In this document: positions 8,383-14,880 of the stretch, piece by piece
How positions within the stretch are numbered: position 1 is the stretch's first letter
How the letters are laid out: every line of letters starts with the position of its first letter
Source of the DNA: Proteobacteria bacterium ST_bin11
GTDB lineage: Bacteria > Pseudomonadota > Gammaproteobacteria > Methylococcales > Methylomonadaceae
Length of the DNA stretch: 24,525 nucleotides
Assembly (NCBI GenBank): GCA_002083615.1
Contig: MSXO01000032.1
Span: 1 to 24,525, forward strand
Reading direction: 5' to 3'
Notes under the pieces: generated by a model
The model's input: only the letters and a program-made list of their open reading frames with translations
What the model was told of the DNA's origin: nothing
Databases searched by the model: none
Made by a program: the position numbers and the translations under genes

Positions 8383-9275
8383 TCCGTTGGTTTGTCTCTG
8401 CCTGGTTGCCGTTGGTCATATTGTTCACTGCGGCGAGTATTGCGAGCATGCTAGGGTACGTTTTATTGTCGATTGCCGGCGACATTTTGCCGTTGGCAAA
8501 AGTCATCAGCAAAATTACACTCGTTCTGTTGCTACTGAGCATTTTTCCGTTAAAGAAGTATTTGCAACTCAGTTGGACTGACATGGGTTTTGCGCCTAGA
8601 ACCCAATTTTTCAAGCAATTTGGTCAAGGTCTGGCGTTGGGTTTGTTGACATTGCTGCCAGTATTGGTGGCGCTGTATGCGCTAGATGTTCATGTTTGGG
8701 ACGATACCCGCCATTGGACATCCGGCAAAATCGCGGAAAAAGTCGGATTGGGTTTGTTTTTTGCGCTGCTGATTGCTGTCGGCGAAGAAGCGCTGTTTCG
8801 CGGCTTGCTGTTGGGTGGGTTGCAGCGGAGCATGTCGATTATCGCTGCGGTGACAATCAGCTCTCTCTACTATGCGGCGTTGCACTTTCTAAAAAGTAAG
8901 TCGCACGTGGCTTACAGCGATTTAACCCCGAGCAGCGGTTTAAGGTTGATGGCCGAAGCCTTTGCTAACTGGTTGAATCCAGCGATTCTTAGCGCTTTAC
9001 TGGCTTTATTTTTGGTGGGACTGTTTTTAGCAATCCTCAGAAGTCGGCTACCACAAAGTCTGGGGTTATGTATTGGTTGTCACGCCGCTTGGGTTTGGCA
9101 AATTAAAGTCAGTAGGGATTTGTTCAATGTCAACTTGCAGGCGGATGCTCTGTTTCTGGTCAACACGTATTACGATGGCGTGGTGGGCCCTTTGGTAACT
9201 AGCTGGTTGGGCTTAGCGTTGGCGGTTTTTTTGTTGTGGTCCATGCGGCTAGATCAAGATGGGCCTGACGGTTAA
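8379..9275 (+). CDS. CPBP family intramembrane glutamic protease
   Basis: Multi-pass inner-membrane protein of the CPBP/Rce1 (PF02517) family, whose members are glutamic proteases or act in membrane-protein processing. I place the start at 8379 (298 residues, MIRWFVSAWLPL) because GGGGGGA lies just upstream and the ATG overlaps the rsmE TGA. Family motifs are GEEALFRG (E136, E137, R141), a conserved histidine in YYAALHF (H169), and a later HAAW. At least six hydrophobic segments are visible. The substrate cannot be told from the sequence. It is the last gene of the bioA-rsmE unit; no terminator is evident after it. Confidence 0.88.
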   Translation: MIRWFVSAWLPLVILFTAASIASMLGYVLLSIAGDILPLAKVISKITLVLLLLSIFPLKKYLQLSWTDMGFAPRTQFFKQFGQGLALGLLTLLPVLVALYALDVHVWDDTRHWTSGKIAEKVGLGLFFALLIAVGEEALFRGLLLGGLQRSMSIIAAVTISSLYYAALHFLKSKSHVAYSDLTPSSGLRLMAEAFANWLNPAILSALLALFLVGLFLAILRSRLPQSLGLCIGCHAAWVWQIKVSRDLFNVNLQADALFLVNTYYDGVVGPLVTSWLGLALAVFLLWSMRLDQDGPDG

Positions 9276-9377
9276 GCCAAAAATGGGTCGCAGACTTGAA
9301 AAAATGATTGCCAGATGCCATGGTGTTTTGCAATATTTCTCCCCTATCATTTCAGTGCATCATAAGAGGACATATCT

Positions 9378-9683
9378 ATGCATAGAGCCCGACCGAATAC
9401 TTCCGTTATTCTCTTAACGCTTATGGTGGCCGGGTGTGCCAGCGAACCCGTTGCACCGACCAAGCCAGCGGACAAAATTCTGTCCGGCGAGCAAATGTTG
9501 CGCGATAGTCAGGGTATTGCGCAGTTGGGTAGTCGTTGGCAGGAAGGCAAGCAAATGGTCGAACGTGGACAAGTGATGCAGCGTGATGGGCAGGCGAAGA
9601 TCGACGAAGGTCGAAATCTGGTCGAGGAAGGCCAAAAAATCATGCGCGAGAGCGAAGAAGGTTATAAAAATATAAAGCAGTAA
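9378..9683 (+). CDS. Small lipoprotein with glycine heptad repeat
   Basis: A 101-residue predicted lipoprotein of unknown function. The ATG is preceded by AAGAGGA. A basic N-terminus and hydrophobic stretch lead to the lipobox LMVAGC, with Cys20 as the acylated residue. After a short Pro/Lys-rich linker the mature part is polar and helical. From about residue 58 glycine recurs every seven residues: GKQMVER, GQVMQRD, GQAKIDE, GRNLVEE, GQKIMRE. This suggests one long amphipathic helix or coiled coil. The residue after Cys is Ala, so sorting to the outer membrane is likely. It appears to be a stand-alone gene. I recognise no named family. Confidence 0.82.
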   Translation: MHRARPNTSVILLTLMVAGCASEPVAPTKPADKILSGEQMLRDSQGIAQLGSRWQEGKQMVERGQVMQRDGQAKIDEGRNLVEEGQKIMRESEEGYKNIKQ

Positions 9684-9743
9684 GGTGGGATGAGCAGGTT
9701 GCTGGCTCGTTCTTTAAGGATAATGGCAACAGCGTTGTTCGGT

Positions 9744-9780
9744 CCGGTAGCTGTAAGTCGATAAAGGCTTTTGCTACCGG
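9744..9780. repeat. 8-bp inverted repeat around the 3' end of the zinc-finger gene
   Basis: CCGGTAGC (9744-9751) and GCTACCGG (9773-9780) are exact inverted copies 21 bases apart, and the right arm contains the minus-strand gene's stop codon. There is no T tract on either strand, so it is not a classical terminator. Confidence 0.4.
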
Positions 9781-10007
9781 TCTGATGCGATTTCGCGGCG
9801 GTGCCGTCTTACATTTGCAGTTCGTGCAACTAAGGTTAAAACGGGTTTAGTTACTTTAAGGCTAGCGTTGTAGATGTCCCTGCATTCCAACTTTGTGTTG
9901 TAGCATAAGGCGCAAAGCATGTGGTGTTGCGAAAACTTTAACTCATCTGGCGGAATTTCATCCCCGCACCTTAAGCAAAAGCTTAACTTCGTTGCTTTTG
10001 GTTTCAT
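9774..10007 (-). CDS. Small DksA/TraR-type C4 zinc-finger protein
   Basis: A 77-residue minus-strand gene. I use the ATG at 10007 because a strong ribosome-binding site (AGAGGGGGA) lies just upstream; the frame could extend to 10091. Cysteines 11, 14, 32 and 35 form C-x2-C-x17-C-x2-C, exactly the spacing of the DksA/TraR zinc finger, with the same flavour around it (CLRCGDEI and LCALCYN). The usual coiled-coil part ahead of the finger is missing: only ten residues precede it. The tail is basic (ANVRRHRRE), which would suit contact with nucleic acid or RNA polymerase. It is transcribed away from the ATPase genes. The zinc-finger call is solid; a DksA-like role is inference. Confidence 0.72.
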   Translation of the reverse strand: MKPKATKLSFCLRCGDEIPPDELKFSQHHMLCALCYNTKLECRDIYNASLKVTKPVLTLVARTANVRRHRREIASDR

Positions 10008-10318
10008 GTTTCCCCCTCTTTCTCGTAAAAATCGCTGCTGAGGATAAACGGAATAATCGTTGTCTTCTGTTCGAAAACCGACATTTTTCAACGCTCCGCT
10101 GTTAGGCCAATGTGATAAAGTCCAAAGTTCCTGGATTAAGACAGGAGAGCGCAGCGCTAATTGGCGAGTACAACATATTGCACATATGCTAAATATCTAA
10201 TGTGATTATCCAAGCAGTGCGGATTCAGTAGCAAGCTTTTTTCGTTGGTGGGCAAAGAATCTTAATTTCTAAGCTTTTCCAAGTGCTGTAGGGGGATTAT
10301 GCGGCGGAGTCAACTGCT
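10008..10318. other. Intergenic region between zinc-finger gene and atpD
   Basis: This 311-base A/T-rich spacer separates two divergent genes and should hold promoters for both. I see no convincing sigma70 pair. TTGCAC at 10178-10183 with TGTGAT at 10201-10206 (17-base gap) is the best plus-strand candidate and is weak. A small dyad CATAT-N5-ATATG lies at 10174-10188. AAGCTTTT occurs twice (10233-10240 and 10271-10278). No RNA gene or open frame of note was recognised. Confidence 0.4.
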
Positions 10319-11689
10319 ATGATAGCTGAGATGAATCAGGTAGGGCGAATTGAAGCGGCACAGGGGCCGGTAGTCGATGTGCGTTGCGATTATCTGCCGC
10401 CTATCGGTCAGGCGCTCGACGTTCTAAACGATGTCGGCCGCTATGTGCTGGTCGTGTTTCAGCATCTGGAGCCTACGCTGATTCGGGCAATCGCCTTACA
10501 CTCGGTTTCAGGGCTGTTTCGTGGCATGCCGGTGTTTGATCGTGGCGACGCGCTGAATGTGCCCGTCGATCCCAGTTGTTTGGGGCGCATGCTGAATGTC
10601 TTCGGTGATCCGCTCGATGGTGGCCAGCCATTACCCAATAGCGTTTTCCGCAATATCCTCGCTGCTCCGCCGTTATTGGCCGATACGCTGCCCGCCTCGC
10701 AAATTCTGGAAACCGGCATCAAAGTCATCGACCTGCTTTGTCCTTTCGTGCGCGGCGGTAAAACCGGTTTGTTTGGCGGTGCCGGGGTGGGAAAAACCGT
10801 GCTAATGATGGAGTTCATGCATGCCGTCAGCGTTATCATGCAAGGCGTATCGGTTTATGCCGGCGTTGGCGAACGCATGCGCGAAGGTCACGAGCTCTGG
10901 CATGAAATGGCCGATGCCGGGGTATTGCCTAAAGCACTGCTAGTCTACGGGCAAATGGACGAATCGCCCGGCGTGCGCTTTCATGTCGGTTACACTGGCT
11001 TGGCGTATGCCGAGTATTTACGCGATACCCTGGATACCGAAGTATTGTTCCTGATGGACAATATTTTTCGCTTCGTCCAAGCTGGCAGTGAAATTTCCGG
11101 CTTACTTGGCCGCATGCCGGCTACGGTCGGTTATCAGCCGACCTTGCTGACCGAGGTCGCTTCACTGGAAGAGCGTATCGTCTCTACTAAATCCGGTTCC
11201 ATCACCTCAGTTCAGGCTGTTTATGTCCCGGCTGATGACATGTCCGACCCGGCGGTGGCTACCATCCTTGGGTATTTGGATAGCGTGGTTATCTTGTCGA
11301 GGCAACAGGCCGCAAAAGGGATTTATCCGGCCATAGATCCTCTAACCTCCAGCAGCCGAATCATGGATCACCACATCCTTGGCGATCGCCATTATCAAGT
11401 GGCTCGTGCCGTCCGTGAGCACTTGTCGCGTTATCGGGAATTGGAAGATATTATCGCCATGCTCGGTATCGAAGAGCTCTCGCAGGAAGATCGGCGCATC
11501 GTCGAACGGGCGCGCCGCTTACAGCGCTACTTAACTCAACCTTTTACCACCGTAGCCGACCATACCGGCATGCCGGGCGTCCGGGTTCCGCTGGCGCAAA
11601 CTATCGCCGACTGCGAAGCCTTTATGAACGGTAAATACGACCATTTCAGTGAAGCGGATTGCTATATGAAAGGCGCAATGCCGGCATGA
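10319..11689 (+). CDS. atpD: N-ATPase (alternate F1F0) beta subunit
   Basis: Catalytic subunit of an F-type rotary ATPase, 456 residues. The P-loop GGAGVGKT is at 153-160, the catalytic glutamate is E185 in GVGERMREGHELW, and there are FLMDNIFRFVQAGSEISGLL, GRMPATVGYQPTL and VQAVYVPADDMSDPA. Beta being the first gene, followed by epsilon, is the order of N-ATPases (D-C-Q-R-B-E-F-A-G) and not of the standard atpIBEFHAGDC operon. Sequence differences from ordinary beta, such as GERMREGHEL, fit this branch. The start at 10319 has GGAG nine bases upstream; an ATG at 10331 is an alternative. It overlaps atpC by ATGA. A housekeeping F1F0 operon presumably exists elsewhere. Confidence 0.95.
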   Translation: MIAEMNQVGRIEAAQGPVVDVRCDYLPPIGQALDVLNDVGRYVLVVFQHLEPTLIRAIALHSVSGLFRGMPVFDRGDALNVPVDPSCLGRMLNVFGDPLDGGQPLPNSVFRNILAAPPLLADTLPASQILETGIKVIDLLCPFVRGGKTGLFGGAGVGKTVLMMEFMHAVSVIMQGVSVYAGVGERMREGHELWHEMADAGVLPKALLVYGQMDESPGVRFHVGYTGLAYAEYLRDTLDTEVLFLMDNIFRFVQAGSEISGLLGRMPATVGYQPTLLTEVASLEERIVSTKSGSITSVQAVYVPADDMSDPAVATILGYLDSVVILSRQQAAKGIYPAIDPLTSSSRIMDHHILGDRHYQVARAVREHLSRYRELEDIIAMLGIEELSQEDRRIVERARRLQRYLTQPFTTVADHTGMPGVRVPLAQTIADCEAFMNGKYDHFSEADCYMKGAMPA

Positions 11690-12096
11690 ACAATTTCGCG
11701 CTCGTTCTGTTGGACAGTCGCGGTTTAGAGCGTTTTGACACCGTAACCGAGTTTATCGGCGCCGATGCTGACGGTAGTTTCGGGATTTTGGCCGGACATA
11801 TTCATTGCGTAGCCTTGCTTAGATACGGTCTGGCCCGCTTTAGGGATCAAGTCGGCATCTGGCGCTATTTGGCCTTGCCGAGCGGTGTGCTGCGCTTTGC
11901 CGAGAATCAAATTACCGTTACCAGCGTACGCTATTTTCTTGGCGAAGACCGCGATGCAATCTGTGATCAACTAGCTGCCGACATGGCTCAGGTCGACTCT
12001 GAGGTGCATACCGCGCGTGCAATACTCTCGGAGATCGAACGGTCTTTGGTGCGACGCCTAGCCGAGCTTAGCAGTCGCGGATACGCGGGAATATAG
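11686..12096 (+). CDS. atpC: N-ATPase epsilon subunit
   Basis: Central-stalk epsilon subunit that couples rotation and can restrain hydrolysis. I use the ATG at 11686, which overlaps the atpD stop, giving 136 residues. The N-terminal beta-sandwich shows the family feature GSFGILAGHIHCVALL (compare GxxGILPGH in ordinary epsilon). The C-terminal helical hairpin is the segment from about residue 90 onward. It is followed after two bases by atpQ, so translation is probably coupled along D-C-Q. Confidence 0.92.
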   Translation: MNNFALVLLDSRGLERFDTVTEFIGADADGSFGILAGHIHCVALLRYGLARFRDQVGIWRYLALPSGVLRFAENQITVTSVRYFLGEDRDAICDQLAADMAQVDSEVHTARAILSEIERSLVRRLAELSSRGYAGI

Positions 12097-12098
12097 CC

Positions 12099-12374
12099 AT
12101 GAATTTTCGGGATAAATTAATCGAGCACACCCGTCGCGATTTGCAGCGTTTGCAGGACAAATCGCGTCGTCCGGCAACTTGGGTTGGCATGTTGCTCTAT
12201 GGCGGTACATTGGGCCTACTGTTTGTGGTGCCGATTGTCGCCGGCGCATATTTCGGACGCTGGTTAGATACCTTGGCTACCGGATATTCGGTGCGTTGGA
12301 CCGTGAGTTTGATCGTGCTGGGTATTCTGGTTGGCGGTTATAATGTTTTTCGATTTTTGCAGGAAAAAAGCTAA
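12099..12374 (+). CDS. atpQ: N-ATPase AtpQ/AtpI-family membrane subunit
   Basis: A 91-residue protein with a charged N-terminal helix and two transmembrane segments (about residues 28-52 and 64-84). The motif GAYFGRWLD lies at the end of the first segment, typical of the AtpI/AtpQ family (PF09527) that helps assemble the c-ring and may handle Mg2+. Its place directly after atpC is the canonical AtpQ position. In other N-ATPase operons AtpR would follow; here the next plus-strand gene is a lytic transglycosylase. Confidence 0.88.
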   Translation: MNFRDKLIEHTRRDLQRLQDKSRRPATWVGMLLYGGTLGLLFVVPIVAGAYFGRWLDTLATGYSVRWTVSLIVLGILVGGYNVFRFLQEKS

Positions 12375-12392
12375 TTTTTTTCGGATTTATTC

Positions 12393-12422
12393 TTCACGAA
12401 AGTTTGAAATGAGCGCTATTAT
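12393..12422 (+). promoter_or_regulatory. Possible sigma70 promoter for the lytic transglycosylase
   Basis: TTCACG (12393-12398) and TATTAT (12417-12422) are spaced 18 bases, with a predicted start about 83 bases before the lipoprotein ATG at 12512. If used, the inserted gene is expressed independently of atpDCQ. This is a consensus match only. Confidence 0.35.
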
Positions 12423-12511
12423 TTATTGAAAAAACAAGAGTAATAAAGCCATCGCTCCTCGGCTTGGCAAACTTTACGTCGATCAATGTCGCACTCAATA
12501 TCCAGACCAAA

Positions 12512-13591
12512 ATGAAACCACCCTTGCTGCGTTTAACCCTGCCCCTATTAGCCTTGGTATTACTCAATGCTTGCACTAGCAGTGCGCCGGTAAAACGAGA
12601 GAAAACTGCTTCAGTTAAACCGTATATCGTCCAACCAAGGCCGGCTTATGCGCCGCAGCCCGCACCGTATAAACCGGCGTTTTATACAGGGACTTTTCCA
12701 AAACCCGCAGCATTGGAGCCAGCAGTGGATTTTTGGCGAAAAACCTATGCCGTCTGGCAACGTTCTGAGGTAGCTTTTCACGATGATCGTTACCTGGATG
12801 TCGTCTACGAAGTGATGACTCTGCCGGGTTATGTCGCGGAAGGCCTGACTACAGAGCAAAAAGAAATGGTTAGCCAGCGGCGCGAATACTGGAAGGCCAA
12901 GTTGGCGGAATTGGAGAGTAAACTGCGATACGGTGCAGCATTGAATGCCAATGACAGGCAATTGATGGCCAAACTTGAAAACAATGGCAGATCTTTAAAT
13001 AGCGTATTACCAGGCCTTAGCGACAGGCTCCGTTCGCAGCGGGGTACCCGTGAACGCTTTAAGCGCGGATTGGAGATCAGTGGTCGCTATGATTTGCAGT
13101 TTCGAAAAACCTTTCGCGACGCCGGTTTGCCGGAAGACTTGGCTTATCTGCCGCACGTAGAATCCTCGTTTCAGCCGTCAGCTAAATCCTCCGCCGGCGC
13201 TGTCGGTATGTGGCAGTTTACCAAAGCCGCCGCCAAAACCTTCATGCCCGGCGGTGATCGCGTCGATCAGCGTTACGATCCTTTCGTCTCCGCCAACGGC
13301 GCAGCCCGTTATCTGACTTACGCTTACGGCAAGCTTGGCGATTGGCCGGCCGCAGTGACCTCTTACAACCACGGCATCGGTGGGATGAAGCGTGCACAAA
13401 ACCAAGTCGGTAGCGACTTCGTGCGCATTGTAGACACCTATGACGGCCCGGCCTTCGGTTTTGCTTCCCGCAACTACTATGCGCAGTTCCTGGCCGCCCG
13501 CGAAATTGCTTCCAACCCCGAACAGTTTTTCCGAGAAGGCATCCGCTATGAAAGTCCTTTGGCTCCTGGTCAATACCTGGCTACCGAATAA
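12512..13591 (+). CDS. Lytic murein transglycosylase lipoprotein (MltD-like SLT domain, no LysM)
   Basis: Cleaves the MurNAc-GlcNAc bond of peptidoglycan to give 1,6-anhydroMurNAc ends. The ATG at 12512 opens a lipoprotein signal (basic start, leucine-rich core, lipobox LLNAC with acylated Cys), so I prefer it to the upstream in-frame ATG at 12464; 359 residues. The SLT/MltD catalytic domain begins near residue 205 (GLPEDLAYLPHVESSF). E217 is the expected catalytic acid, followed by SSAGAVGMWQFTKAAA, then RYLTYAYGKLGDWPAAVTSY and YNHGIGGM. E. coli MltD continues into LysM repeats; here the protein stops after the catalytic domain and no LysM frame follows. The gene sits inside the N-ATPase operon where atpR and the junction to atpB belong. 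Confidence 0.9.
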   Translation: MKPPLLRLTLPLLALVLLNACTSSAPVKREKTASVKPYIVQPRPAYAPQPAPYKPAFYTGTFPKPAALEPAVDFWRKTYAVWQRSEVAFHDDRYLDVVYEVMTLPGYVAEGLTTEQKEMVSQRREYWKAKLAELESKLRYGAALNANDRQLMAKLENNGRSLNSVLPGLSDRLRSQRGTRERFKRGLEISGRYDLQFRKTFRDAGLPEDLAYLPHVESSFQPSAKSSAGAVGMWQFTKAAAKTFMPGGDRVDQRYDPFVSANGAARYLTYAYGKLGDWPAAVTSYNHGIGGMKRAQNQVGSDFVRIVDTYDGPAFGFASRNYYAQFLAAREIASNPEQFFREGIRYESPLAPGQYLATE

Positions 13592-13653
13592 ATTATCGGT
13601 CTTTTTCTGCGTCGAGCAGAATCTGCGCTTCAAGCGGTAGCATGGTGTAAAAG

Positions 13654-13682
13654 CGCCACTCTCCTAGTGCGAGAGAGTGGCG
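13654..13682 (+). repeat. Perfect 10-bp stem-loop in the gap before atpB
   Basis: CGCCACTCTC (13654-13663) pairs fully with GAGAGTGGCG (13673-13682) across a nine-base loop. No T tract follows, so it looks like an RNA structure (transcript end stabiliser, processing or Rho-related site) or a protein-binding dyad, not a standard intrinsic terminator. It lies 62 bases after the transglycosylase stop, in the 296-base gap (13592-13887) that otherwise shows no gene. Confidence 0.55.
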
Positions 13683-13841
13683 GTCAACTCATAAATTGTT
13701 ATATCTGTTTAATTTGTAAATAGTCATCCTGACCTTCTGTTTTTTTGCCACTGCTTATAGAAGGGGAAGGCACGGTATCGGCTTTTCCGACAGCCTTTAA
13801 CGAAGCAGGCTTGACCAGTGGAAGTCAGCAACTTTGGATCT

Positions 13842-13857
13842 ACGCTGAGTTCAGCGT
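13842..13857. promoter_or_regulatory. Palindrome upstream of atpB, candidate operator or hairpin
   Basis: ACGCTGA-GT-TCAGCGT is an exact 16-base dyad ending 30 bases before the atpB ATG. The position fits an operator near a promoter or a small leader hairpin. No clear sigma70 promoter was found beside it, so its function is open. Confidence 0.4.
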
Positions 13858-13887
13858 TGATCTTATCGTTAAATTCGAGGTGCAGAC

Positions 13888-14577
13888 ATGAACCGCTCTG
13901 AATCTGCCGCCAACACGGTTTTTCAACTCGGCCCGTTGCCGATCAGTGACACTGTTGTCACTACTTGGGGGGTGATGTTGGGCTTTGCAGTGTTAACCTT
14001 GTTTTTGCACTTCGGTCGTCACTCATCCTCATTGCAAAATTTGCTCGAAGCGGTAGTTGTGGCGATCGAAGGCGCGATCGCCGAAGTCTTGCCAGCGGCG
14101 TCGGTGCGGCGAGTGCTGCCGTTCGTGGCAAGTCTGTGGCTGTTTGTGCTGGTCGCTAATCTGGTGGGTTTAATCCCGGAACTACATGCGCCTACCCGCG
14201 ACTTGTCGGCCACTGCTGCTTTGGCGGTGCTGGTGTTCGGTTCCACCCACTGGTTCGGGATTCGTGATCGCGGCTGGCGGCAACATTTTCGCCATTATAT
14301 TGAACCCAGCGTTATCCTGTTACCGTTTCACATCATCAGCGAATTTACCCGTACCCTGGCTTTGGCCATCCGCCTATTCGGCAATATCATGAGTCTGGAA
14401 ATGGCGGCTTTGCTGGTGCTGTTGATTGCCGGCTTCCTGGTGCCGGTGCCATTATTAATGCTGCATGTGATCGAAGCCGTGGTGCAGGCCTATATCTTTG
14501 GTATGCTGGCGCTAATCTACATCGCCGGTGCGTTGGAACCTAACGAATCCGAAACATCCGCCATTCCAAAGGAATAG
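13888..14577 (+). CDS. atpB: N-ATPase a subunit
   Basis: Membrane stator subunit holding the ion half-channels, 229 residues with about five transmembrane segments. The essential stator arginine is R162 in LALAIRLFGN, matching the family's LRLFGN. The helix carrying VVQAYIFGMLALIYI near residues 198-212 completes the channel. The ribosome-binding site GAGGTG precedes the ATG. AtpE follows after two bases. The gene is separated from atpQ by the transglycosylase and a 296-base spacer, so it needs a promoter of its own or long readthrough. Confidence 0.95.
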   Translation: MNRSESAANTVFQLGPLPISDTVVTTWGVMLGFAVLTLFLHFGRHSSSLQNLLEAVVVAIEGAIAEVLPAASVRRVLPFVASLWLFVLVANLVGLIPELHAPTRDLSATAALAVLVFGSTHWFGIRDRGWRQHFRHYIEPSVILLPFHIISEFTRTLALAIRLFGNIMSLEMAALLVLLIAGFLVPVPLLMLHVIEAVVQAYIFGMLALIYIAGALEPNESETSAIPKE

Positions 14578-14579
14578 CC

Positions 14580-14846
14580 ATGAACGACATCCATTTATTC
14601 AGCATGATTTCCACCGGCGTGGCCGGTTTGGTGATCGCCCTTGGGACGATGTTGCCGGCTTTGGCAATGGGTAAGGCCATCGCCGCCGCTTTGGAAGCCT
14701 TGGCTCGTCAGCCGGAAGCCGAAAAAACCATCACCCGTACCTTGTTTATCGGCTTGGCGATGATAGAGTCCTTGGCGATTTATTGTTTGGTGGTGGCCCT
14801 GATTGTGTTGTTTAGAAATCCGTTGCTTGAATATTTTTTAAAATAA
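14580..14846 (+). CDS. atpE: N-ATPase c subunit (rotor ring)
   Basis: An 88-residue hairpin of two transmembrane helices joined by the loop ARQPEA. The ion-binding carboxylate is E63. Aligned by eye through the RQPEA loop with the Na+-binding Ilyobacter tartaricus c subunit (Q32, E65, S66, T67, Y70), this protein has M30, E63, S64, L65 and Y68. Glutamate, serine and tyrosine are thus kept, but the glutamine and threonine positions are hydrophobic. That points to proton rather than Na+ coupling, an inference. AAAGGA provides a good ribosome-binding site. The next gene downstream is on the opposite strand, so the B-E transcript runs into an antiparallel gene. Confidence 0.94.
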   Translation: MNDIHLFSMISTGVAGLVIALGTMLPALAMGKAIAAALEALARQPEAEKTITRTLFIGLAMIESLAIYCLVVALIVLFRNPLLEYFLK

Positions 14847-14880
14847 CTCACGTCGGATTGCCATAGAGTGGTCCATTCGC

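Noticed and set aside
10161..10183. sigma54 promoter upstream of atpD
   Set aside because: GG at 10163-10164 and GC at 10180-10181 are separated by 15 bases instead of the required 10.
12363..12382. Terminator after atpQ (A run, then T run)
   Set aside because: The dyad is A/T only with a five-base loop, too weak to call an intrinsic terminator.
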